A DNA stretch of 64,000 nucleotides from Stromatinia cepivora. Taxonomy: Eukaryota; Ascomycota; Leotiomycetes; Helotiales; Sclerotiniaceae. A model generated the notes under the pieces. It had not been told where the DNA came from. It was given only the letters and a program-made list of their open reading frames with translations, and did no database searches. The stretch spans positions 1,240,001 through 1,304,000 of the forward strand of contig RCTD01000007.1 of NCBI GenBank assembly GCA_014898415.1, given 5' to 3'. This document shows, one piece after another, positions 34,943 to 45,797 of the stretch (its first letter is position 1; each line of letters starts with the position of its first letter). A program made the position numbers and the translations under genes.

Positions 34943-36518
34943 ATGTCTACCTCCACACCACCTCGAAAAATCCTTTTCATGACGAACAGCGAGTATGGCC
35001 AGTGTAACGTGGTATTCGCAACAGCCTATGAACTTATCCTTAACAAAGTAGAAGTTCATATTGCCTCATTTGAAGCAACCGCCCTTGCGGAAAAAGTCTC
35101 TGATATTATCGACTATGGAAATCTTCGTTCGCCCATTCGAAGACGAGTCGATGAATTGAATGTTGGTGAATATGGTCCAATACCACCAGGTAGTATCAAA
35201 GCAGTCTTTCATCCGATAGACTGCCCTGGAATGGTGGAGAAACTTGCATCAGTCTTGCCTGATCAGGAAGGTTTACGACACGGCGTTGGTTTTCTAGAGG
35301 CATGGAGAGTGTATGCGAATATGACAAGTATTTTGTCGTCCTATACTCCCGAGGAATATGTAAAGGGAGTTAATTCTTGTGTTGAAATTGTTAAAAATGT
35401 TAATCCAGACGGTATTGTGGTGGAGAAATTTTGCGCGCAGGGTTTTGACGCATGCGCAGTCTTGGGCAAGAAAACCATGAGTATTAATCCAAATAGTTTT
35501 AAGGATACTTTAGCTCAAGCTCAACCAAATGGCTTTTCATTATGGGGTCTGGCCACGTAAGTCTCTCCCTCCATCTTTCAAACAAATCCAATCTAACAGT
35601 CTGATTAGTGTGTGTTCGGGTTTCAATTTTCCCCTCCCATGGTATCTCATCCCCTTGAACATTATCCTCACGATTCGTCTCATAATCATCATCGTCACAT
35701 GTCCAAATGTCAAAGCCGTCGAAGCTGGACGTAAGAAAGCCAATATTCCTGGCCAATATCCATTCTTTGTTCCATACTCCAAAGATATCCATTATTTACT
35801 TCCCACTGGACGAGAGTTTGATCTCAAACTACCATATATTCCGGAAAATGTGACGGCCTGTGGACCCCTTACTTTCGCCTCCTATCCACTCTCTCAGACC
35901 GACCCAGAACTCTTGGAATGGTTGGAGAAAAAACCAACCGTGCTCATCAATTTCGGATCGCATGTAAATGGAAGCGTAGATTTCAATCGCAATCTTGCAA
36001 TTGCAGTCCGCATCCTCCTATCCCACAATCCATCCATCCAAGTACTTTGGAAACTCAAACCTACAGCCTCAGGAGCCGATACCGCTATCGAAGAAATCCT
36101 CGCACCGGTTTCCGCTCAAGTAAAGCTTGTAAAATGGCTCAAGGCAGAACCTATTTCCATCCTTCGATCCGGTCACATCATAGCTTCTGTTCATCACGGC
36201 GGCGCAAATTCGTATTATGAAAGTATTGAGACTGGGATTCCTCAATTAATTCTGCCGTGTTGGTTTGATACGTATGATTATACCGAGAAGATGGAATTTT
36301 TTGGTATCGGTGTGTGGGGAAGTAAGAATTGTGCTCCTGATGTTGATGGAGAAGAATGTGGAAAGGCATTGATTCGAGTGACGGAAGATAAATCTATCCA
36401 GGAAAAAGCAAGGGAAATGGGTGAACTCGTTAGAAAGAAATATGGAGGAAGAAAAGATGCCGCTCGGAAGATACTGGAGTTGGTTGAGGGCGAATTTGGA
36501 TTACAAACGACATTGTAG
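34943..36518 (+). CDS. UDP-glycosyltransferase, GT1 family
   Basis: Transfers a sugar from a UDP donor to a small acceptor, by family. Exons 34943-35556 and 35609-36518 give 507 aa; the 52-bp intron is GTAAGT...CTGATTAG. The N-terminal Rossmann-like half starts KILFMTNSEYGQCNVVFATAYEL. A hydrophobic segment (about residues 213-233, LIPLNIILTIRLIIIIV) may anchor it in the ER or another membrane. The C-terminal donor-binding region is clear: TVLINFGSHV, then VKWLKAEPISILRSGHIIASVHHGGANSYYESIETGIPQLILP..FD, the UGT signature with HGG, the Glu and the PQ...D pair in place. Acceptor unknown. No neighbouring biosynthetic genes hint at one. Confidence 0.9.
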
Positions 36519-37716
36519 TATTTTTGGGTCTTGGTCTTGCGTTGCTAGAGGTTTTGGATACTGAAAATGGGAAGGAATTATGAAGTGGAGGGAAATGATG
36601 GTATGAAGTTAAGAAGTGTGTACTTACACGTCCTTGTGCTCAAGGTAATGCTGTGTATAGTTCTACGAGAACTTTCAAGGGGATACATGTACCACAGAAG
36701 CCTTTCTAAATTAATTGGAAAAAATATAATACCTCCTCCTTCAAGCTAGCAATAAAAAAATGCATCTTGACATTTATTCCGTGAGTAACATTTGTATTGT
36801 TTTTTCTAGGCCATTGTAAACCACAATATTTAAAAGCTGCGAGCAGTGTACACGGAGCTGATGATCGCAATTTCTATAGTAAATTCTCTCGTACGTGTAA
36901 CACCAAGTGTACAAACATTCTTCTGGACAAATATCACCAAAGTAAGTAACACAACAACACCATACAATTCCCACGTACCTTGCTCAAAAAAACCCCCCAA
37001 AAATTCTACATCTCAATCATATCATATCATACCCTATCATCTGATATTCCATTCCCCAAACACGAATCTTACATACATAAAGCACATATACATACCATAC
37101 TGCAGATCCCCTCACGTAATCCGATACGAGGCGGGTCATCCATCTACGGTAAATACGGGAAGGATTGAAGATTCGGAGAATTAATCATCTTTTAGAATAC
37201 GAATAATGCTACTTATTACCTGTATTGCCTAGTTTATGTACCTGTTGTATCTATTGTGAGACTCACATACAGTGATGCGGGGGTCGATCGAATACTGTAT
37301 ATACTAGGTAGGCATTCGCTTATTCAACCCTCGATAGGTGAGGTGAGCTGTTTGTAAAGTCTAGTACTATTTTACGATCTTCACTCGGTCCATATCCGTG
37401 TGGTATGGAATGTCGAATACGAAGTGAATATTGAATATCGCGTCGCTCTGTCCGGATGCACAAACGAGAAATTGGCTAGAGCTCGTAATGTTGAGAAGCG
37501 AAGTAGAGTGACGCAGTAATTCATGTTAGAAAGCAAGGAGTGCAGGAATGGTATAGTATAGTATGGTCAGTCTGTTCCGAGAGCTGCAATATGTATATAA
37601 GGACTTTGGGATGCACGTAGAGAATTTCCTTCATCATCATCATCATCATCGGTTTCTATCATCCTCGCGCTTTAGAAATAATAATTAGTTTCAACAAATA
37701 ACTCAACGCCAAAATC
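36519..37716. other. 1.2-kb intergenic region with the promoter of the secreted-protein gene
   Basis: Short ORFs without conserved content. A TATATAA box at 37594-37600 lies 117 bp upstream of the next start codon, followed by a CAT/ATC trinucleotide run at 37630-37650. Nothing else recognised. Confidence 0.45.
37594..37600 (+). promoter_or_regulatory. TATA box of the secreted-protein gene
   Basis: TATATAA 117 bp upstream of the ATG at 37717, at typical spacing for a fungal TATA promoter. Confidence 0.5.
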
Positions 37717-38401
37717 ATGGTTTCAATCCGCAACCTCGCACTTGCTGTATCAAGCATTCTTTCTTTCGTGTCGGCGGCTCCAACTATTGAGTCCAGACAG
37801 GATGCATGGACTCCGGGTACTTTGAATAATACTCGGGAATTTTATCTTCACATGACTGTTACAGATGGCGATTACACACACAATGGATGGGTTTGTAAGT
37901 CACTGTCACTGCATCTCCCACTCAGCCTCTCAATCCCAACTCCTGTACCCCAGAAACAAACAAACCATCCATCCATCACTAAAACCTCAACTAACACCCC
38001 CCACAGTAGAAGCCTTCCACACCGGCGCCGGCATGGCCGACCCCGTTTTCGTCGACCCCAGCAACTCCACCGGCTCCCGCATGTATTTCAACTCGTCCCA
38101 ACTGCAATTCGACGTAAACGCCTATCCCTTTAGCATAAACGCACAACCGTCCGATACCAACTACGCGCGGTGGGAACCGGTGACTATTACCTCTGGATAC
38201 GGAACGGGCAAGTTTGTCAATGAAGGGAGTGCGGGGTTTCAGGTGGAGGATGAGGAGGCGGATGGATGGGTGGTGTGTGAGTGGAGTCATGGGTTGAATG
38301 CGCCGCAGCTTTTTCAGATGATTAAGTATTTTGATGCGCCGGATCCGTATGTGGTTCCTAGTAGCTGTGCGAGGGTTTTGTTGTTTCCGGTTTGGATTTA
38401 G
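37717..38401 (+). CDS. Small secreted protein of unknown function
   Basis: Exons 37717-37894 and 38007-38401 give 190 aa; the 112-bp intron is GTAAGT...CCCCACAG, with phases that close. Residues 1-20 are a signal peptide (MVSIRNLALAVSSILSFVSA), followed by APTIESRQ, where the R-Q bond may be a Kex2-like site. The mature part is rich in Asp, Asn and aromatic residues (REFYLHMTVTDGDYTHNGWV, GAGMADPVFVDPSNSTG, YARWEPVTITSG) and ends in two Cys-containing segments (VVCEWSHG and PSSCARVLLFPVWI). There are three to four sequons. I cannot name the family. It looks like one of the beta-rich secreted proteins common in plant-associated fungi. A TATA promoter lies upstream. Confidence 0.85.
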
Positions 38402-39787
38402 GGGGGTGGATGGAGAGTTGGTGGTTACTTGACGGGTGTCTTTTGTGGAGGGGTTGGGTAGTGGGCGTGGGAAGAGGTTAGGAGATGATGAGTTTGGGGA
38501 GTTTGTTGTGGAATTGGTGGATGGCGGAGATGTTAGTGGATGAAGGGGATGGTGGATGAAGGGGATGGTGGATGAAGGAGACAGTGCATGAAGGAGACAG
38601 TGCATGAAGGAGACAGTGCATGAAGGAGATGGATATTAGATGAGATAGAGAGTAATAATAATTTGTCGAACTAGAAATATTACTGAACCTTACCTCCAGA
38701 AAACCCTCAGCCAACACATGACTTGTACTCCTATACGATGCCCAAACAGATAGAAGATTTGTTCAAAAGGTTAAAAATCTAAACATAGCCATCCATCCAT
38801 CCATCCATCCACTATCAGCAACCCTCTACAATCATGAAAGATTCTTCCCATATATAATCATTCATTCATTCATTCATTCATTCTCCCGAATAATGTCATA
38901 AACACCACTCTCTAATCTACAAAGAAACCAAGCAACCAAGTCTCAGATCCGTCGATCTCCCGGCTTCCGCACAGATAATGATAATGATATTCATCTATGT
39001 AATTATGTAATTATAGAAAAGTCATTACCTGTGCGTGCGGTAGCAAGCAGCGCTACAAACACCACCTGTAAACTAAGGAAGCTTAGATCGTTTGGTGGTC
39101 GATAGGACGTGTGGACTTTTGCTAGGTTCTGAAATGCGTAAGGTTATTGCTTATGTCGACTTCTCATCGCGGTAGTCTAAAACATACATAGTATAGTACA
39201 ATACAGGATGTGTTTTAGAGGATAACAATATAATATGACAGTTGAGGACTAGCGATGAAGACACACAATACAATATCGAGGAGCACAAATAAGACTTCTT
39301 CTGGGTTAAAAGTCTGTGCGAAAATCTCGTCATCGTTGTCTCATCATCTCTCGGCCCGCCTAGCGTCTGTTTCCAAACGTCCATTGCCCCCGGGTAGCTC
39401 TCGACTCCACACGAAGCTTTCCATCCCCCAAGATACCATCGTCATTAAAGTTTCGGATAAATACTTCTGTGAGGGGAGGACCTTATGATCATCGTATGCA
39501 TGAATATCCATCTATCAATATCGAATGAAATACAACAATTTTATGAAACCGGAAAGTCTAAAAACTGAAATGCTGTTTGCCAATTATGGAGAATCCGATA
39601 TCAGTAAAGAAACTTCCAACCGTTGTTGGGGCGGACAAAGCTTGTGTTGAAGACTGGGGTGGAGGAAAGAGGAGTGACATATACTCACGGACCATAATCA
39701 AATCCCACAACCATATAATGGATGTTAATCTCCTATTTAATAGATTATTTTGGCACATATTAGCAACGATATACCAGCATAGACACA
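38402..39787. other. 1.4-kb intergenic region with mini- and microsatellites
   Basis: Contains the 16-bp minisatellite at 38536-38631, a CATC run at about 38788-38811 and an ATTC run at about 38860-38882. ORFs on both strands are short and unsupported. The right part is the aquaporin promoter. Confidence 0.5.
38536..38631. repeat. 16-bp minisatellite, six copies
   Basis: Six tandem 16-bp units: the first three begin GTGGATGAAGG, the last three GTGCATGAAGG, with two alternating 3' halves (GGATG and AGACA). The change of type along the array shows stepwise duplication. Confidence 0.9.
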
Positions 39788-41269
39788 ATGACCATGAGAA
39801 GTCCTACAATAACACAACACCCCCAACCACTGAGGGCAAGTCCCGTATCAAATGAGGATGATGAAGTTCGATTCCGTCTAGACGATAGTCGGTATCGTAG
39901 TTTTCCACCACCAAGACGAGTTGTCCAACGAAGCAATATGCCAATACCAATGCAAGAGTTTGAATTTCCCAGAAGGTCAAACGAAGCCATAAGACATTTT
40001 CCGACCATCGGTGAAACTCGGTATACAGAGGTACGGCCATACAGAACAAGTGAGGAAGGCTTCGTCAGTCTAACTAATGGGGATAATGTCATACAAAATA
40101 AGAGAGCGAGTGGAAGTCGACCATGGATGCAAACCTTGCAGACACAAGATAGAATACGAAGATATAGAAAAAGGCGACCAATGACGACGTGGATGAAATG
40201 GATGAATAGTGACTGGAAGAATCGTGAGTGATCATAAATATATATTTGGGAGTTTACTAACTGTAGCAGATATTGTCGCTGTTATTGGAGAATTGATTGG
40301 GACGACACTTTTTCTTTTCTTTGGCTATGCAGGTATCGAAGTTGCGAAACTTCAAGGTCGTCAGCCACCAGATCTTGAGGTCTTGTTCTATATATCAGCA
40401 ACTTTCGGAGCCAGTCTTATGGTTACTGCTTGGATATTTTTTCGCATTAGTGGAGGGTTGTTTAATCCAGCCGTAAGTGCAAGAGTATGGCCGAGGAAGC
40501 TTTAAGCTAACATTAGTAGGTAACACTGGCACTTGCCTTACTAAAAGCAGTGTCACCGGTTCGTGCTATTCTTCTTGTCATTACACAACTTGGCGCTTCA
40601 TGTTTAGCAGCTATTCTCGTGAAAGAGATTTTCCCGAATCAACTTGACGTCGCCACCTCACTTGGAAGCGGTACTTCTATGGCTCAAGGGTTCGTTATCG
40701 AGGCTATTACTACAGCAGCTTTGATCTTCACTATCATAATGCTAGCAGTGGAGAAGCACAAAGCAACATTTGTAGCACCCATCGGTATCGGATTGGCTCT
40801 CTTTGTTGCTCATATGGTCGCTATTCCATTTACTGGAGCATCCTTGAATCCAGCTCGTAGTTTTGGTCCCTCAGCGATTGTTTGGAACTTTCCACGAGAG
40901 CATTGGATATATTGGGTTGGTCCACTTTTGGGGGCCGGGCTGGCAGTTCTCTTCTTCAGATTGATTAAGTTGCTGGAATATGAAATGGCCAATCCGGGAC
41001 AGGATGGAGATCCTGAAAACGATCCAACACAGAATCCTGAACATGATGTTGCACAGAATGCACATGAAAGAGAGGAAGAAGTGCTTGGATTTAATAACGG
41101 AAAGTCGTGGTATAAAGATGAGTCTAGTAGTGGGTCTATGAGAAGGAAAGGTTCAGTCAATAGTTTTATAGGAAGTAGGAGATCGATGGATCGAAGGGGT
41201 GAAATGTGGGGGAGATTAGATGATGTGGAAGCTCAATGGCGAAGACAACAATATAGTAATTTCATATAA
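39788..41269 (+). CDS. Orthodox aquaporin (MIP family)
   Basis: A water channel in a cell membrane. Exons 39788-40223, 40270-40472 and 40520-41269 give 462 aa. A long cytosolic N-terminus (about 145 residues, Arg- and Pro-rich) precedes six spans. The first NPA motif ends exon 2 and its following Val-Thr opens exon 3. The second reads TGASLNPARSFGPSAIV, the orthodox form rather than the NPARD form of glycerol facilitators. Intron 1 (40224-40269) has a tandem TAGCAG acceptor. The downstream AG gives KNHIVAVIGELIGT, which fits fungal aquaporins better; the upstream AG would replace the His with Pro-Asp. The C-terminus is acidic and then Ser/Arg-rich. Such N-terminal extensions occur in filamentous fungal aquaporins and may gate the pore. 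Confidence 0.93.
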
Positions 41270-42068
41270 AGGACATGCCGTTATTGAAGAAATTTGTAAT
41301 AAAGACATAATGAATAGACTATAAAAGATCCGGAACCGATTTTGTTGGCTCTTGCTGTCTCTTCAAATCAACAATGTTGGTTATTGTAGATTCTTCGAAT
41401 GATCGAGTTATCTTGAGATGATGACCGCGACTTGCTGGCTTAATATATTACCATTCAACAATCAGTCTCACTACACTTGAAGAAATCGCTGGATCATCCT
41501 AAGTCAACGAGCTGAGCTGTGTTCTCAAGAAGTCGAGGGCTTGAGCCACAGAAACCAATTGTCTTGCGATTGTAGTCCTTGAATCATTTTTCTCGGAACT
41601 GATATACCTCCCATTCATATAAATTGACACATTTTAGTATCAGTCTTGGACCGAATATCATTGTACGGAGTATTGAGTACTTTTCGATGCTGTAATTCAG
41701 TGCCCTACAGTGATTCAGTCGGTCAATCTAGACTCTACCAGCCGGGTGGGTATGAGTCTGTCTCCTCCTCTCGTGTATACAAGATACCATACCATATACG
41801 GTACGTAAACTAAACACCGCGCAGTCAGATGAACATCTGTGTTGTGGTCCTCATGTGTTGAATACATAAGTCTGTAATATGAATTTTGATTGACAATTGC
41901 AACAATCAACTGTTGAACCATCTCGCCCACCAAAATTGCAGTGATGGTGTCAATGCACGGCCGGAAAAAAAAATCCAACTCTGAATAGCTCCATGTCAAG
42001 AAACTTCCTGCGAAGAAATCAATAAACATTTCTGAATCCACAGATATCTTCACTCTCAAGTCGCAAAC
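41270..42068. other. Intergenic region, no gene recognised
   Basis: 3' flank of the aquaporin gene and promoter of ytm1. An ORF on the minus strand at 41715-42089 overlaps the ytm1 start and has no conserved content. Confidence 0.4.
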
Positions 42069-43569
42069 ATGGCGCAAGGGCAGGTGCAAGTCTATTTCAC
42101 TACTACATCTCCAGATATCGAGTTACCAGAAGGAAAGCAGCAATTGCTTGTTCCTACCAGTAAGTTTCAAGTTCAACCCAAATTTCTCTCAGGTCTTTTT
42201 TGAGACTGATAAAAATGGAATAGATGTACGAAGATATGGACTTTCACAGATTCTCAACTCCGAGGCGATGCTCGATACCTCTTCGCCGATACCATTTGAT
42301 TTCTTGATTAACGGCACATTCTTGCGAACGACTCTTGATGAATACCTCACTGCGAATGGATTATCTTCCGAAACTACTTTAAACCTACAATACGTGCGAA
42401 GTTTGATACCCCCTCTCTATGAAGCAAGTTTCGAGCATGATGATTGGGTCAGTAGTGTGGACGTTTTATCAGGTAGTTCCGCTGTAGGAAGTTGGGGTAG
42501 CAGTTCGGTTGAAGCCGGACAAGAGCGCATACTATCAGGTTCTTACGATGGACTTCTCAGAGTTTGGAATAAATCAGGTCAGGCCATTGCGACATCTGCA
42601 CCGGCCAGTGCTGGCGGACATACCTCTGGAGTGAAATCGGCGAAATTCCTCTCTGCCAAACAAATTGCATCAGCAGGGTTGGATCGCACAATAAGGATAT
42701 GGAATTATTCGGAAGCGGACGATCGTTTTTCTGCGCAATTGAAGCCAACTTTGGAATTATATGGTCACACTGGTAGTATTGACTCAATCGCAGTCCATGG
42801 ACCATCGAATCGCATCTTATCCGCTTCAGCAGATGGACAAATTGGTTTCTGGACTTCCCACAAATCTTCAGCTCCTGAAGTAAATACCAGTCTTATTTCT
42901 GGACCATCTGCTAAACGACGCAAAATCACAACTTCTACATCTACTCCTCAACGTGGCCCTCTATCTCTTATGGATTGCCATAATGGACCTGCAACTGCTG
43001 CCATCTTCAATCCTGAGGATCCTACTGTTGCATACTCTGCTTCTCAAGATCATACTATCAAAACGCTCGACATTACAACTTCTAGCATTGTCGACACGAG
43101 AACTTTATTGAATCCTATACTCTCATTAAGCGCGCTACCAGGAATTGGTCATCAAATAGTAGCAGCAGGTACAACAGCACGTCACATCGCTCTCATCGAT
43201 CCTAGAGCTTCGGCTGCTACAACACAAGCCATGACACTCCGTGGACACACCAACTTCGTTTCGTCGATATTTGCGGATCCTGATAGCAACTATGGTTTAG
43301 TATCAGCAGGCCACGATGGAACTTGTAGGGTCTGGGATCTTAGAAGCACAAGACAAGGAACAAAAGATGAGGGACTTGGCGTTGTAGGAGAGGCGGTTTA
43401 TATCATTGAGAGAGAAAGTAGGAAAGATAAAACGACTAAACCAGTGGGCGGTGAGGGAGTTAAGGTATTCGACGTTAATTGGGATAAGGATGTTGGAATT
43501 GTTAGTGCTGGTGAGGACAAAATGGTTCAAGTGAATAGGGGAAGAGGTGTTACAAGATCCGAGAATTAG
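42069..43569 (+). CDS. ytm1: 60S ribosome-biogenesis WD40 protein Ytm1 (WDR12)
   Basis: A member of the Nop7-Erb1-Ytm1 (PeBoW) complex. The Rea1 AAA-ATPase pulls it off pre-60S particles through its N-terminal domain. Exons 42069-42159 and 42224-43569 give 478 aa; the 64-bp intron is GTAAGT...ATAG. The N-terminal NLE domain is clear ([51 protein letters not shown]). A seven-bladed propeller follows ([72 protein letters not shown]). A basic KRRK insertion near residue 265 is a probable nuclear localisation signal. Length is standard for the fungal orthologue. Confidence 0.95.
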
Positions 43570-44117
43570 TTTATATACCCCTTTATAATGACCGAGTGGA
43601 TTTATACTTGACATCAGAATTTTGGCTTCCGCAACAATCGTTGGTTTTTTTCGAAGACGATCATGTATTTCTGTCCAGGATGCTGCTAAACTGCCTACAT
43701 ACACTGAGAGAAATCTTCTCACAGAATTCTCGCCCCAGTTTTTATACGCTTTGACACGCTTTTTACGCTTCTAATACGCTATTAAGGCCATGTTATGGCC
43801 TTTTATTCCTGCCCTAGGTATTATAAAAAAAGTTCTTTCCAAATTTTGTCATGGTCCCATAGAATTTACCCCAAGCGATATTGTTAAAAATTGGCTAGTA
43901 TTGCATCATATTTTTTCGTCCAATTATGATGAAAATCATCCCCAGACTTCTCGCGAAGTAAGTATGTTTAAATAACACATTCCAGTGGCCACTGAAATGA
44001 GAGGATTCTCTTCATCTTACAAATACTCAGAAACATTTATCTTTCTGGGTGACATCTCCGTCCCCAATTACACCGTGTTGGAGTGTCAGATAACAAATTT
44101 ATGTGAGACGGCCAAAG
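43570..44117. other. Intergenic region, no gene recognised
   Basis: 3' flank of ytm1 and promoter of the permease gene. A repeat-like TTTATACGCTTTGACACGCTTTTTACGCTT stretch (written as ACGCTT units) lies at about 43740-43785. Confidence 0.35.
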
Positions 44118-45797
44118 ATGTCGCTTCCGGATAGAAAAGATAACCTTCAGGATACATCCGACGATGTGATCAGTGATAGTCTTCCAATTGACCCCAGCAG
44201 CGGGCTTTCTCGGGGTTTACAAACTCGACATTTGAGTATGATGGCACTTGCAGGTAAGATTTTCAGCGCTCCCCCCGCCCCCACACCCCCCTCATAATCA
44301 ATCTAACGTCCCTCAGGAATCATTGGACCCGGTCTTCTTGTCGGTTCAGGTGGTGCACTAGCATCTGGTGGACCCGCTTCTCTCCTCATCGGATTTGGCG
44401 TCATTGGTTTAATCGCCTTCTCCATTATGCAATCCCTCGGAGAACTCACCACTTTATATCCCGCCTCGGGTTCTTTCATATCATTAACATCACGATTTTT
44501 TGACCCTGCTTTTAGCGTTGCAGTCGGTTGGAACTACTTCATAATCTGGGCTGCTGTTCTCGCAAATGAATACAATACCCTCTCATCCATCTTTATCTTC
44601 TGGAGCGACAAAATTCCTCTATGGGGATATTTCCTCATCTTCTGGTTTGTATTCCTCGCTTTCCAATTATTAGGCGTAGCCGCTTTTGGAGAAGCAGAGT
44701 TTTGGCTCGCACTCTTGAAACTTGGGGGTCTGGTTGCCTTCTTCATCTTTTCGATTATTTATGCCGCCGGAGGACTTCGCGGACAAGAACATACTCTCGG
44801 ATTTCAGTATTGGCATGACCCTGGTGCTTTTGCGGATGGATTTCGAGGGGTCGCCAAAGTTTTCGTTTTCTGCTCGACGTTTTATGCGGGCTGTGAATCT
44901 ATCGCTGTGGCGGCGGCTGAGACCCGCAATCCTAAACATGCGGTTCCGTTGGCAATTCGACAAGTCTTCTGGCGTATAATCTTTGTCTACATGGGCTCGG
45001 CTCTCTTTTTCGGAATGACATGTCCGTGGAACGCGCAAGGCTTAGCAAGTGCTGGATCCAAGGCCTTGAGAAGTCCAATGACTGTTGCGATTCAAAATGC
45101 TGGATGGGAAGGGGGAGTGCATTTGGTGAACGCGTTTATTTTGGCTACGTGTTTGAGTGCTGTGAATAGTTCTATTTATATTGGATCGAGGACTATTCTA
45201 TTCATGGCACAAGAAGGACACGCGCCGAAATTCCTGAGGTTTACGGATAAGAGAGGTGTACCCATCTATGCAATCGTGTTTACGAATCTTTTCGGTGCAT
45301 TGAGTATGATGAATGTTTCATCGGGTGCCGGAGCCGCATATACTTACATAGTTAATCTCTCTGGTGTATCGACATTTCTCGTTTGGGGCTCTATCTCATT
45401 TATACATATCCGATTCCGCTCAGCGTGGAAAGCTCAAGGGAGAAGAATATCCGATCTACCGTTTGTTTCCTTCGCTTACCCATCTAATGCCTATTTTGGA
45501 TTGGCAGCAAATGCTTTTTTGGCATTAGTACAAGGTTGGACAACTTTGAGTCCGTTTAGTGCTGGGGATTTCGTGGATGCGTATATTCTGTTGGCACTTT
45601 TTCCGTTGATTTGGTTCGGATATAAGGTATGGTTTAAGACGCGGATTTGGGATTTGAGCGAAATTGATCTGGATGAAGGGAGGAGAAATGATTTGGATCC
45701 TGCTGTGGAGGGAGGTTTTGAGAGTTTGGAGGATGGGGATCTGAGTGCGACGGCGAAGAAGGTGCCGTTGTGGAAAAGGATTGTGAAGAATATTTAG
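44118..45797 (+). CDS. Amino-acid permease (APC superfamily, YAT-type)
   Basis: Proton-coupled amino-acid uptake at the plasma membrane. Exons 44118-44253 and 44317-45797 give 538 aa; the 63-bp intron splits the Gly of ALAGIIGPG. A hydrophilic N-terminus ends SRGLQTRHLSMMALAG, the conserved entry to TM1 (GIIGPGLLVGSGGAL). The YAT signature GELTTLYPASGSFISLTSRFFDPA follows TM2. Twelve spans are visible, with AGCESIAVAAAETRNPKHAVP between TM5 and TM6 and FMAQEGHAPKFLRFTDKRGVP in the central loop. The tail is acidic (DLSEIDLDEGRRNDLDP) with a basic end. Substrate not predictable. The start at 44118 is preferred over an upstream GTG because it gives a normal-length N-terminus. Confidence 0.92.

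Noticed and set aside
38007..38605. 204-codon minus-strand ORF rich in His, Pro and Thr
   Set aside because: Antisense to the secreted-protein exon, whose spliced frame has a signal peptide and normal composition.
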